A DNA stretch of 64,000 nucleotides from Ascidia mentula (taxonomy: Eukaryota; Chordata; Ascidiacea; Phlebobranchia; Ascidiidae): NCBI GenBank assembly GCA_947561715.1, contig OX387201.1:3118001-3182000 (forward strand), written 5' to 3'. The notes below the pieces were generated by a model. The model was not told the DNA's origin and made no database searches. It worked only from the letters and a program-made list of their open reading frames with translations. The stretch's first letter is position 1, and every line of letters starts with the position of its first letter. A program made the translations under genes and the position numbers. Shown piece by piece: positions 38,401 to 48,995 of the stretch.

Positions 38401-39390
38401 ACTTTACGTCATAGGGAATAGGACCTAAAATGTTGAACGGACCGACATTTTTTCGTTTTAATGACTGCAAGTGGGCAAGCATGTGGATTTATTTTAGTAA
38501 TTAACACCGCAAATAAATTTATACCGTCGTTAAGGTCGTGTTACTGACATCCATGTAAAAATTTCCACGCCCGTTCTCCTGTGGTTACAGTATAACGTGT
38601 CGCGCTTCCTTTCAGCTATTGGCTTTATCACCAAATGGCGATCAAAGCCGGGCTTGCGCGATGTGTACATAAACGTCTTTGCGCTACTGTTGCTTCCACT
38701 GTTTGAATGATACTTCACTGTTGTTCCCCTTTTTTGTAAGGGACTAACAATAGCAATTAACAGCGTAATATTCCTCGAGTAAATATATCCGTGCTCCCGT
38801 CCCTGCAACACCCTTTGTTGACCCTTTGTTGACTCAAATCACATTCAAGCGAGCGGTGTTTGCTTAGCATTCGTCACGGTAGTTGTACATCGTTGTTTTT
38901 GTTCGCTCTACGTTATGCGTGAGCGAGCAGCCTTCGCGGAGAATCTCGGTTGGGCCACAGTAGGTAGGTCACAACGAACAGTGAGAGAGGTGCGCAAAAA
39001 AGGGGGGACACATCTGCTGAACAACAAAACCAATCTGCTGTAGCACGTACAGGCGCCTGTTGCTCTGTGCGTTGTGTCGTCAGGAACCATCAATACCGGC
39101 AGTAGATGTTTAGACATAGATGTTTCGAAAAAAAGTTATATTTCGATCAAATCAAGGTGTTTTACTTCCGAAAGTGGAATGAACATCTTCAACATTAAGT
39201 TATTTATGACGTAACGACGTTAATTTTGTTGTCGATGTTTGCTTTCTCCCACGCTGTCAAGGTCGCGGTTTAACGCCTTTATGCAACGGTGCGTAAGTAG
39301 AAAAGCAGTGTGTGGCAACGAGTTCATGGTACATTGTCTGTTATTGAAGTATTACTTCCAGCAGTAAAGCAACGTGCTTTAATTACATCG

Positions 39391-39514
39391 AGTACCAATA
39401 ATATGCGCAGAAGAGCCATAATAATCAATTAGAGCTGCAGACAGGGTGTATACACGCACTGTTTCGACCTGTAAGGTCTCATCAGTGCAGCTGTTGATGT
39501 GGCAGTAACAATAA
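39391..39514 (-). mobile_element. Short non-autonomous hammerhead element with 11-bp TSD
   Basis: Inserted sequence 39,402-39,503 (102 bp) is bracketed by AGTACCAATAA (39,391-39,401) and AGTAACAATAA (39,504-39,514). The unoccupied site is visible in the paralogous arms at about 8,495 and 35,972, proving an insertion with an 11-bp target duplication. The element is mostly the ribozyme. Small hammerhead-bearing retroelements related to Penelope-like elements and retrozymes are known in animals; assignment to that group is an inference, as no protein-coding part is present. Confidence 0.85.
39433..39492 (-). ncRNA. Type I hammerhead ribozyme
   Basis: Read on the reverse strand. Stem I is formed by AGCUGCA (complement of 39,486-39,492) pairing with UGCAGCU (complement of 39,433-39,439). 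The CUGAUGA core follows, then stem II GACC/GGUC with a UUACA loop, then GAAA. Stem III is ACAG/CUGU capped by the self-complementary GUGUAUACAC, and the cleavage triplet is GUC. All universally conserved core bases are present. Predicted cleavage falls between the complements of 39,440 and 39,439. Short stems resemble the minimal type I hammerheads of Penelope-like elements. Confidence 0.9.
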
Positions 39515-40495
39515 ATTAATATAAAATCGAAAATAGTAAGCAACGAAACGAAAGGAAAATCACACCTGGGTTGGATATTTGGTCTCTGCAGCCGAACAAT
39601 AATGAATGAACGAAATCTCGTGTTTGTTCCATTCACGGTTATTTCAAGAGCGTAAGACGCGCTTTGAAGTATCGGACCGCGCTTTGAAGTATTAGAGACA
39701 GAGGCTCGCCTTTTGCCGATATCGCTAAGTCAGTTTTCCGCGGACGTATATTCCCTGCCCCGTAGTGGGTATTGTAATGTTTGGCGGAAAAGCGAATAAG
39801 AGCGAGTGTGCTGCGTGATGTGTAAGGAAAATATGAAAAAGAGTTGGTGCGCAAATGATTGCAGGTATTTTAACCATGAAGAAGTCTCACCAGTTGTTAG
39901 ACGAAACGTCGGTTGGGTAACCAGACATTTTCGCCATACAAATATTGCATCGCTGCGCGTTTCAAGGCCCCAAAAATGCAAATGTCAACTGTTAATTCAA
40001 GTAGTATTGTTCGACACGTCTGTAAATAAAAATACAACAAAGCAAAAGTAATTAGTCCTTGTAAAGTGAAGAGTGGCAAAAACCATAGATAGTAACAGGG
40101 TAACCAGTCTTTTTCGCTATACATATACTGCCTCGCTGCGCGTTTCAAGGCCTCCCAAAGAAGAGAACACGACGTGGGATATGAATCGAGAATGTTGACA
40201 CGTTGAAGCGCCGCCATGCGAGGCATAAACTTGCGAAACAACGCGTTGGTTAAACTGCGGAATGGTATAAATCCCGAACCAAACGCCTAAACAGTCGAGG
40301 CAATGGCAAGCCTTACCCGGATTGACACAGAAATACCACTCAATTTAAAAGTTTCCTCGATTTCAGGTCAAGGCAGTCTACAAGTTAATTAAACTTAATC
40401 AGGTATTATGAAACCAAACATTCTTCGCGCCACTCAAAGATAGAAAATCCGCACAAAATGGCAGTTTGGCTTTCTTCCGCTCTAGAGGCGGCCGG

Positions 40496-40978
40496 GTTTG
40501 CAGTAGTGATGTTCCCAGTTCCAAATTATCCGGCCCGGCCGGATCCGGATAGTTATTAATCAAATCCGGCCGGATAATTTGGATCCGGCAGTTTGTTAAC
40601 ACTGATTCGTGTATTATGGCAAAAATGCTATGTTAAGGTTAGCCTGTCATAAGCGGAACAAATCAACTTGGGCATTTATTAATTAATGTCACGAAAAATT
40701 AATTAAATTAATTAATTAATTAATTAATTAATGTATAACACGTCACGAAAAACCTTAATTACAAATAACAAAAAAATCTTACGTCGGCGAGTATAACAGA
40801 CTGGGTCCCCAAAACGAGTAATTTGCGAATTGTTTGTACGCTTTTAGGACAAAAATGCTTTCCCAACTATCCGGTAAAATTAAGTGTATTATCCGGCCGG
40901 GTCCGGGTATTGAAAATTGGTCAATATCCGGCCGGGTCCGGGTACCCGGATCCGGCGCAACCCATCACTAGTTTGCAG
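40496..40978. mobile_element. 467-bp hAT MITE with perfect 8-bp TSD
   Basis: The element spans 40,504-40,970 with terminal inverted repeat TAGTGATG...CATCACTA and is flanked by GTTTGCAG on both sides (40,496-40,503 and 40,971-40,978). Uninterrupted GTTTGCAGCAAGCTTAG occurs at about 10,131 and 38,362, giving two empty sites. Subterminal regions are packed with CCGG/GGATCCGG motifs. The centre has an AATT/TTAA microsatellite (about 40,690-40,735). No transposase is encoded. The intact TSD and absence from the sibling copies indicate a young insertion. Confidence 0.92.
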
Positions 40979-43258
40979 CAAGCTTAGTATTTTTTTAGCA
41001 AAAACGTCAACTTTACGTCATAGGGAATAGGACCTAAAATGTTGAACGGACCGACATTTTTTCGTTTTAATGACTGCAAGTGGGCAAGGATGTGGATTTA
41101 TTTTAGTAATTAACACCGCAAATAAATTTATACCGTCGTTAAGGTCGCGTTACTGACATCCATGTGAAAATTCCCACGCCCGTTCCCCTGTGGATACTGT
41201 ATGTATAGCGTGTCGCGCTTCCTTTCAACTATTGGCTTTATTAGCTGTAGCGATCAAAGCCGGTCTTGCGCGATGTGTACATGAACGTGTTTGCGCTACC
41301 TGTTGCTTCCACTGTTTGAATGATACTTCACTGTTGTTCCCCTTTTTTGTAAGGGACTAACAATAGCAATTAACAGCGTAATATTCCTCGAGTAAACAGA
41401 TCCGTGTTCATAGATAGATTACCGATGTTAAAGCATTCAATCAACACTGTCAATTCATTTTTCGTGGTTGAAGTGCCGTCCCTGCCACACCCTTTGTGGA
41501 CTCTTGAAGTAAAAGACATCCAAGCGAGCGTCATTTTGATTGTCGCTCTTTGTTACGCGTGAGCGAGCAGCCTTCGCGAAGAATCTGGGTTTGGCCACAG
41601 TAGGTAGGTCACGACAAACTGTGAGAGAGATGCGCAAAAAAGGGGGGACACATCTGCTGAACAACAAAACCAATGTGCTGTAGCAAGTACAGGCGCCAGT
41701 TGCTCTGTGCGTTGTGTCGTTAGGAACCATCAATACCGGCAGTAGATGTTTAGACATAGATGTTTCGAAATAATTGAGCAAAACAACAGTTGTAAGTTAT
41801 AGTGAAGTGTGGAAAAAGCCAAGGGATACAATGCAGCGTAGCCTCGTCTGTTTGCTGTGGTTCTTTCGTATTAACCGGTATTGCCCTGACTGCAGCGACC
41901 GCCTAACAAAACAAAACGCACAAAACAAAACATAGAAATATCGCAATGTTCTAATTTTTAGCAGTCACCCGATCGCATTCGAATCATCTCGCGCGGTCAT
42001 TTGTCGATGTATGCGGACAAAACCTCCAAGACGAGTAAGAGGGAAATAATGCCAATATTTGAATGCGCTACCTCCAATCGCTCCTCCCGTTTTTGCGCTA
42101 GTGGAGCGACGGAGCGCTCAATAGCTTTCGGGCTTGAACCCATAGGTCCCCGGAATGCGCTTATCGCTATTAACCCAAGTTTAGAACAGATGAACGGAAG
42201 GGGTTTTCTTTGTTAATTTTGTCACATTATATATCAAACATTCCAGACAACACACACCTCCTTTGAACGAAATGAGCGCGAGAGCGATTAAGCGCTTCGT
42301 CGCTCCTTTTGCGCAAAAAACGGGAGGAGCGATGTAAACGGGCTTTTTGTGGTGATCATCTTGCTGTGGCACAGCGGAAACTTAATTCCTGCGTATGGAT
42401 TTGCGTTGATTAAGATCAAAAAGTTCGAAGGACAACAAAGCCATCCTAATTTAGACTGGTACATCTGCAAATTTAGCTTTCTGAATAGCTACAAACTGGC
42501 ACACCTTGACAAACAAGGTTAAACAGCAGGGCCACTAAGAAGAAATAATGATCCGATGCGAGGACTTTTTCGTTATATGTTGTTGTAGGGGCAAAAATTT
42601 GCACATATGCGACTTCTTCACACTAACCCACCGCACCCTAAAACCCGAGAGACAACTCGCAATGGAAATGGCACCTGGCGTTGTCAGCGCGCAATCGCTT
42701 TGCTTTTTCGCTCCTCTCATTTTTTTGTGCAAAGAGGAGCAACAGGGCGATCGCAGAACGGATTGAAGGCTTTGCCTTACGTATTTGTATGCTATATATA
42801 GACAGAGTGTAGTTAGTTGGGCACCCGTCACACGTGACAGATTGTTGACGAAATCCATCCAATATGTGGATATCGGTCAAGAAGCGCGATTTGCTCAATC
42901 GCTCCTCTTGTTGTTTGCGAAAGAGTAGCCACGGGGCGCTTAGTAATAGAATGAAACACGCCATCCCCAACTTGTCTGCGCCTGCAACGTAAGGGGAAAT
43001 TCTTAAATGCTTGCCGAAACAGTGTAGCAAATACAGGCGCCAGTTCGCTTACTCGTCGTGACGTTAAAGTTCGCTTACTCGTCGTGACTACCACCTATGA
43101 GGGAGCACCGATTCAAACGCATTCGAATTCGTCAGTGTAAAAAGGCTGATACTATTTATTTCTCCTTATGCAAGGTGACAAAAAACAAACTTGGCAAAGC
43201 AAAAGTGGAAAGGAGCACTACACGTGCGTCAAAATAAAGGACCGGTCGTTTCCCATAT

Positions 43259-43441
43259 AGCAGAGAGAAAGCAGAACGCCCACCCCATCCCTCCTCCTAC
43301 TAACTCGTGCGCATACGCTAAGGAAACGATCACGTCGATCGTTTCCCACAGCCGCTTACAAGTATCGCATAGCCGGTTTTAATATGCGCACGAATTTAGT
43401 AAGAGGCGGGGCTAGGTGGGCGTTCCGCGTTCTCTCTGCTG
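43259..43441. repeat. Nested palindrome / foldback element
   Basis: Outer arms of about 60 bp (43,259-43,318 and 43,381-43,441) are imperfect inverted copies sharing CAGAGAGAA, GAACGCCCACC and CGTGCGCAT. Inside is a perfect hairpin, GGAAACGATC and GATCGTTTCC around the 5-nt loop ACGTC (43,322-43,346). No coding capacity. Probably a MITE-like insertion; I see no clear target duplication. Confidence 0.7.
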
Positions 43442-43679
43442 GGGCAGTTCCCGTGTTATGGTGTTTCGTGAACAGTAGCACAGATTAGTCCTTAAAGTTC
43501 AGAAAACATAGCTCAAAACAGCAGTGATTACTTTTAGTGAAGTGTAGTGTGGGAAAACCTATAGATACAATCTAATTAGGTTTGCAATTTTTCTGTCTTA
43601 TGGTAACCGCCACTTTTGCTAAAAACAGGCGACAGATCGACCGACCATCCACAGGCATATGGTCACGTGAGATGTGACG

Positions 43680-43860
43680 AGTAAAAGAATACAAACCTGC
43701 ACGAAGAACGTTTGTGTTCGATCTTCACCTCGCGAACCCGACCATGCGAGGCAGTAAGCCGTGTAACAACATATCGGTTGACCGCGTATGGATTATTAAC
43801 CTGATAAAGAGGAATGATAGACATTTTGCCTTTGATACCCCGAACTAAATGTAAAATTTG
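43680..43860. repeat. Diverged copy of the 'ATGCGAGGC' module
   Basis: Aligns with 6,590-6,800 over most of its length (ATGCGAGGC, then AACAACATATCGGTTGACCG, then TATTAACCTG) but with many substitutions, so it separated well before the large duplication. Confidence 0.6.
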
Positions 43861-44426
43861 GTTGCTCCCTATGTAAATTTTGCGGCCAACCCAAATGCGC
43901 CAAAGAGATGCGAGCGACGAAAGACACGCGCCTGGCTCTGAGCACACACCCATTTATGTTTGCTTTTCTGGGGCCCATATCGCACAATGTAGCAACAAGG
44001 CTGTTATTACATTGTTAAGGATTGTTGGAGTGTGACAAGCCTACCTCAATTTTTAAACAGAGTTTTAGGAATTTTTTTATGACTGCGCGGGATTTCAACT
44101 GTTCCAGAAATAAAAATGAATTGACGTTGTGCGTAAGCGACTTTGTTCCAGGAAATGGTCACTATTCTTTAAGAAGTTTGTGAAACAATTCCAATGACAA
44201 AGAAATAAAAAAGTTTTTTTTAAATCCCGCACCAAATCGTGTTGCATAAACAATAAACGCTATATAAATTATGTCAACAGTAACTGCAGATGAAAAGATA
44301 ATTTGCGTATACTACTTATTTATTGCAATATAGTTATGTTTATGAATAATTTTGTTTGCAGTTTTTAAAGATTGTTTTTTATGTTTTGTAGACATATATC
44401 AGCAGAACATTTGATAAACGTACATT

Positions 44427-44618
44427 ATGCCAGTACACATCTCATATGAAGCTTGTGGCATGTTTGCTACTAACCGGATCATCGTAATAACTGACGAAGA
44501 AGGAAGCGTGATATTCAGACACGAAGAGCTTCGGGCTTTCGTTGGTGGACCTACAACAGATGGTGGCAATCCTCTCGAAAGTCCAGTTTCTGATGAGGAG
44601 ACTGGAGAAAACGTTTAA
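44427..44618 (+). CDS. Micro-protein of the FRHEELRAFV family, copy 2 (63 aa)
   Basis: 63 residues beginning MPVHISYEACG, with the shared SVIFRHEELRAFV, GPTTDGGNPLESP and SDE motifs. The ATG is the first in an exon opened by a TTTTGTAG acceptor, with a 5' UTR (CAGAACATTTGATAAACGTA) close to that of copy 3. No signal peptide or TM segment. It pairs with the gene at 47,542 (about 85% identical) through a local tandem duplication. Function unknown; the family is small, soluble and acidic at its end. AATAAA near 45,131 could terminate the transcript. Confidence 0.72.
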   Translation: MPVHISYEACGMFATNRIIVITDEEGSVIFRHEELRAFVGGPTTDGGNPLESPVSDEETGENV

Positions 44619-45249
44619 CGAAAGAGCGTGATTTGCAAACTTGTATTTCATTTAAGTTTACAAAAACTGTACAACTTTGCTACTAACATCTGATTTTGTA
44701 TCAACTTTTTAAGCGGTCAACGACTTTCATATAACTGGACAGCTCTCAACTCAGGGTAACTCCAAAGATCAATAAACAAGTCTGATTCAACAGTCGAATT
44801 TAAGCAAGAAGATACACTACGATTTTTTGTACACTACGATTTTTTTGCAAACGAAGTAACAAACAAACCGGAGTTTAGATTGTTTCAGTGTCGCTTTTTT
44901 GCGCTAATTTGTTTTATTGTAAATGCGATTTGGAATGAATTCTTTTTTCACTGTACTTTTTTGCATCTCATTGGGTTTAGTAATTGTTTAAATTCCTTAT
45001 GTACAAATTTTGATTAAACGCACTGTGATGTGTTGTTAAAAATATGATTAGTTTTTTATGCCCCTACCGTATAAAATTCGTATCCAATCTTTTGTAGTCT
45101 TTATGTATATATTTGTGTTTTTTTGCCCACAATAAAAAATTGTTTTGATATTTCTGAAACTTTTGCAAAGGTAGAGGAATGTCGGTAGTAATAGTTATAC
45201 CCAGGAGTAACTGAAACCTAATTTGTTTGTCCTATATAGAAAAGTAGAA

Positions 45250-45475
45250 AAAATTTTGGAACGAAAACAAAACAAACGTGGACACCGATATCGATTCAGG
45301 CGCCCTTGTGCATGTAATTCGTAGCAAAGATATGCTTCAATTAACTGGAATAGCGTTTTTGGTTGCGACGATTGGTTGTATCACAACAATTTTTTGAATT
45401 CAAGCCAATGAAAAGAAACAAGCCACAGACTTACAGGATGTTTGTTTTTATCGCAATGATATCGGGTAAACTTTC
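45250..45475 (+). pseudogene. Decayed copy of a hydrophobic-segment exon
   Basis: Homologous at DNA level to about 48,385-48,600. Both encode a stretch like LVA(T/L)IGC.TT.F preceded by HVIR. Here the frame is broken by a stop after the hydrophobic stretch, and the donor present at 48,590 (GAG|GTAAGAAA) reads ATAAGAAA, so the exon looks dead. It may descend from the first exon of the downstream EGF/lyase gene. Confidence 0.5.
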
Positions 45476-46719
45476 GAAAAGATAAGAAAAAAAAACTCGG
45501 GGTTTGAATTGTTAGGCGTGCATTTATTGCCTATGCAAAATGCTGCTGCGATCTGTTTTGTTTTTACAATAAATTATTGCCAATATTCTTGTATTTGCAA
45601 CAGCTTGAGTCGACACCACGTACAAATTAAGACTGGCCAAACAGAAAACAACCGCAATTAATTAGGGAAAACAGGCATCCACATTCCTATGTAATAAGTG
45701 TTGGGATGTGTCTCTGGGTGACAAGTTGATACATACAGGGCACGAAAAATGTCACACTTTACCCATCACAACATGACCAAATCCCCTATTTGGAAACAGA
45801 TCCGGCCTATAAGTGGTGGGATTCGAGTATTTTATCAACCGCTCCACTCACTAGCAGCATGCCATGGTAACCGGGGGAATACAGTACTCGAAGTGTATCT
45901 ACTATATTTACATAAACTGGAAGCTTTTAGCGTCGCTCGAAGGCGGGCGTTTGTCAAACAAAGCGCCAACTATGTTAGGGCAACGTGCGGTGTATTCACG
46001 GGAACTTTCGCGTGGAAGGGTAATTCCCACGTCAATTCGAAGGCACTCTGCTGAATCGCTGCGCCAGTTGTTTACTGAGAGGTGCGACGCAGCGATGGAG
46101 CGACGGAGCGTGCAGTTGCCTTCATGCTGTTTTCAGAAATGAGGCTTGTCGCCACACAACGAAGCAGTAGTAGCTAGGATCATCACGATTTGGACTGTGA
46201 ACTCGACCTGCGACCCGCGAGTAACGGGCGTAAAAGCGGTATGGGCGCGCTTGGCGCAACTCTCGCGTTGGTTTCAGTGTGCCGTGATCTCAGTTTAAAC
46301 GATGCCGATGTTTAGCAAGGGTAAACAAGACGGTCTTTTTCACCATGCAGATCATGCCTCGATGCGCGTTTCAAGACAGCAGAAAATGCGTATGTCAAGG
46401 TAATATGGACTCACGCTGGAAACTATATCAAAATTTGTCACTTGGTAAGAGCGACAAGAGGGTGGATGTAGACGCGTCACTCAAAATACGACAGCAAAAC
46501 ACTTAAAAACTCATCGCTACGCTGGGACCAGCGACGTCGTCATCCTTTCCAAAAAATAAGCAAATTTTGTCCAGACCCACGAAAACTATGCTTTGCTTTG
46601 CACCAATATATTTGACCCCATGGATCCCCTTTTTATGATCTTGGCTGACATTGGTATGAAATTTCCCACGCTTACCTGACTTCCACACAAGCGAATTCGC
46701 ATGTCTTCCCACACAGGGA

Positions 46720-46960
46720 CAGAAACTTTGAGCTGAAAGAAACTGCAAGACCAAATCTACCGGCGGATTTTCTTTGCTAGTTATCACACATAATGATTTG
46801 CGGTCTGTAGCATTAAAAAATGCGAGATTAGTGCTGTATATTACTGAAGAGTTCTGGTTGTGTTGCATGGTGTTAATCATGAAAAAGAAGCAGATAAAAA
46901 TGTGCTTGAAGAAGTAAAATCCCCAGGAACAATTTAAGTGTGTTTGTCTACACAACTAAT
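46720..46960. repeat. Dispersed module shared with 32.5 kb
   Basis: Diverged partner of 32,490-32,745, including AGCATTAAAAAATGCGAG and GAAGCAGATAAAAATGTGCT. Same orientation. Confidence 0.6.
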
Positions 46961-47541
46961 TGTGGGCGTGGGTATGGTGCAGGTTATGTGAGGTCGCGAC
47001 AAACGAGAGAGGTGTAGAAAAAGGGGGTGGGAACGCGCGAAAAAGTGCTGACGAATAAAAAGCAGTGCGCCACTTTCTCAGTTGGGTTACATTTAATATT
47101 CACCCATTTAATTTTGTTCGTATTCAGCCGTTATACAAGGTAACGGAGAAACAAGGCTGTTACTACAAGATTGTTAGAGTGTGGCAAGCTTACCTCGATT
47201 TTCAAAGATAGTTTAAAATTACGTGAGCGAATTCGTCCAAAAAGTGAATAGTCAATTAGAAATGGTTGGTATTCTACGGGATTATGTTTGGCGCACAGCA
47301 AACAAATTCAGATCATTTAAGTGTGCCATGGGCCTAATATTAGGTTTGAGAAACAATGCCACAGACGAAGTTTGGCCAAATGATAAAAAAAAATGCATGA
47401 TGATGAAAACATGATTTGCGCATTGCTTATTTATTGCAACATATTTTATTTCCAAGAGATTTTGTTAGCAGTTTTTAAAGCTTGCTTTTATTTTTGCAGA
47501 CTTTCATTTAGAATCAGCAAAACATTTGGTAAACGTAAATT

Positions 47542-47730
47542 ATGCCAGTACACATCTCATATGAAGCTTGTGGCTTGTTTGCTACTTACCGGATCATCGT
47601 AATTATAGAACACCGAAGCGTGATATTCAGACACGAAGAGCTTCGTGCTTTCGTTAGTGGACCTACAACAGATGGTGGCAATCCTCTCGAAAGCCCAGTT
47701 TCTGATGAGGCCGCTGGAGAAAACGGTTAA
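47542..47730 (+). CDS. Micro-protein of the FRHEELRAFV family, copy 3 (62 aa)
   Basis: 62 residues beginning MPVHISYEACG, one residue shorter than copy 2 after IIVI. The SVIFRHEELRAFV and GPTTDGGNPLESP motifs are unchanged, while the last residues vary (AAGENG). The exon opens at a TTTTGCAG acceptor with a 5' UTR almost identical to copy 2. AATAAA near 48,040 is a plausible poly(A) signal. It lies about 1.4 kb upstream of the EGF/lyase gene on the same strand, echoing copy 1, which lies upstream of the acidic-tail gene. Function unknown. Confidence 0.72.
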   Translation: MPVHISYEACGLFATYRIIVIIEHRSVIFRHEELRAFVSGPTTDGGNPLESPVSDEAAGENG

Positions 47731-48995
47731 CCCAAGGACTTGCAAATTTGCAATTTATTTTACAAAAACTGTGACATTCTGCGACCAACATTTGACATGT
47801 ATCAACTTTTTATACCTAAAGTAGGCAGATATGTTTGTTTTGCTGCTGGATAAAAATGAACAACTGAATTATGTTTGCAATCTGTTTTCTTTGAAAAAAA
47901 ACCGTTACATGTACCTTATATGCATTTAACCGAGTAATTGCAACGCCAATCTCCACGTTTTTGTTCATGCTACTGCACAATATTCCATTTAAAGTTGATA
48001 TCCACCCGTTTTTGGTGTTGATACATAATTTTTTTTGCAATAAAAAAAAGAATGCAATTTAATTACCCAACTTGTGCCTTTGTTTAAGTACCAATGGGTT
48101 CGTACCAAGGTTTCATGGTGTGACACAGTGTTGACAAGTCAAAAAGGGAACCTCCGTTGTGATCCAGAATGGACTTATAAGGGAATCACCAACATGGCAA
48201 ACAGACTCACTAAAATTTCAATTAAATTGATATCCTTCTATCAATCAGGTTAGCGTAGTCCTGCAGCATCGCATCTTTGTAGTGGTCAATATCATGCGAA
48301 AACTGTTTTTTGTATTTTTTGCATAGTTCGTAACTTCTTTACGTAAAAACGATAGTCTCACTAATTAAGTTGAGGCTAGATTGCATGGACATCAATAAAA
48401 CCACAAACTTATCGGGGAAGTGCATGTGATTCGTAACAGCACAATATTATCTAATTCATCTGGAAGAGTGATTTTGGTAGCATTGATTGGTTGTGGAACA
48501 ACGACATTTGGACTTCAAGGCAAAATAAAAGGCATCAGACCCACAGGACGTCGGTTTTTATCGCAACGTTATCAGTTGTACTGGCGAAGAGGTAAGAAAA
48601 AGGGAGAAAGACGAGGTTGTTATATTATTAGGTAAACATTTACTGTGTGTAATCATAGGTTAACGACTCATATTGTTTGTATCTGGCACAGTGTTACATA
48701 TGATATGTGGGTATAGTTCGTCTATTTTTTGACATTTCTGCATGTTGAGGATATCTGCAATTCCTGTTTCGCTTTTTGGTCTTTTACAAAATGCTTGTAT
48801 TACAGAGTGTTCTGAATCAATGCTGTTTCCTATTCTTTCAGTAAACACAAAGAATTTTTACGAATTTTTTACTCTTAAGTTTTACTCTTGAAGTGATGAA
48901 ATCCCTTTATTTGACACTGATCATCTTGGGTTCGTTGAATTTTGCATTATTAACATAACTTTTCTTTCAAGTCGGTTTTAATCTTTTGATTGCAG
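47731..48995. other. Spacer with a candidate upstream exon of the lyase gene
   Basis: About 48,397-48,590 is open on the forward strand without an ATG, encodes a hydrophobic run (VILVALIGCGTTTFGL) and ends at a good donor (GAG|GTAAGAAA) in phase 1, exactly the phase needed by the exon at 48,996. It could supply a signal anchor, but two other frames are also open here, so I keep it separate from the gene model. Confidence 0.4.

Larger units (their letters stand above)
26898..42945 (+). repeat. Segmental duplication, copy B
   Basis: Direct copy of 265-12,120 with the NTase-TPR gene, MITE, inverted repeat and hairpin cluster in the same order. It is longer than A because of material near 32,370-33,470 and 34,230-34,680, a partial internal duplication of the 35.7-39.1 kb segment (39.1-41.8 kb), and later insertions (hammerhead element at 39,402-39,503 and hAT MITE at 40,504-40,970). 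Confidence 0.9.
30119..44426. other. Non-coding tail of duplicon B and right flank
   Basis: No convincing gene over about 14 kb. It holds the MITE copy at 30,362, dispersed modules, the inverted repeat at 35,819-36,659, the hammerhead element, the 467-bp hAT MITE, the hairpin cluster near 42,070-42,940 and the nested palindrome at 43,259-43,441. Open frames up to 130 codons occur, but they duplicate non-coding repeat sequence. Confidence 0.65.
43990..45500 (+). repeat. ~3.1-kb tandem duplication, left copy
   Basis: Matches about 47,145-48,640 in the same orientation: a shared AACAAGGCTGTTA segment, then the micro-protein exon, then a hydrophobic-segment exon or its remnant. The offset at the two ATGs is 3,115 bp. 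Identity is patchy outside the coding exon. Confidence 0.75.
44619..47541. other. Spacer between micro-protein copies 2 and 3
   Basis: No complete gene. It contains the hydrophobic exon remnant at 45,250-45,475, a hairpin with ATCGCTGCG/CGCAGCGAT arms near 46,052-46,100, and modules at 46,330-46,400, 46,720-46,960 and 46,985-47,060 that recur in the duplicons. A 150-codon reverse frame at 46,503-46,955 lies in repeat sequence and is not supported. Confidence 0.55.

Noticed and set aside
46503-46955. 150-codon reverse-strand frame
   Set aside because: It runs through a dispersed module that also occurs at 32.5 kb, where the frame is not kept; no domain.
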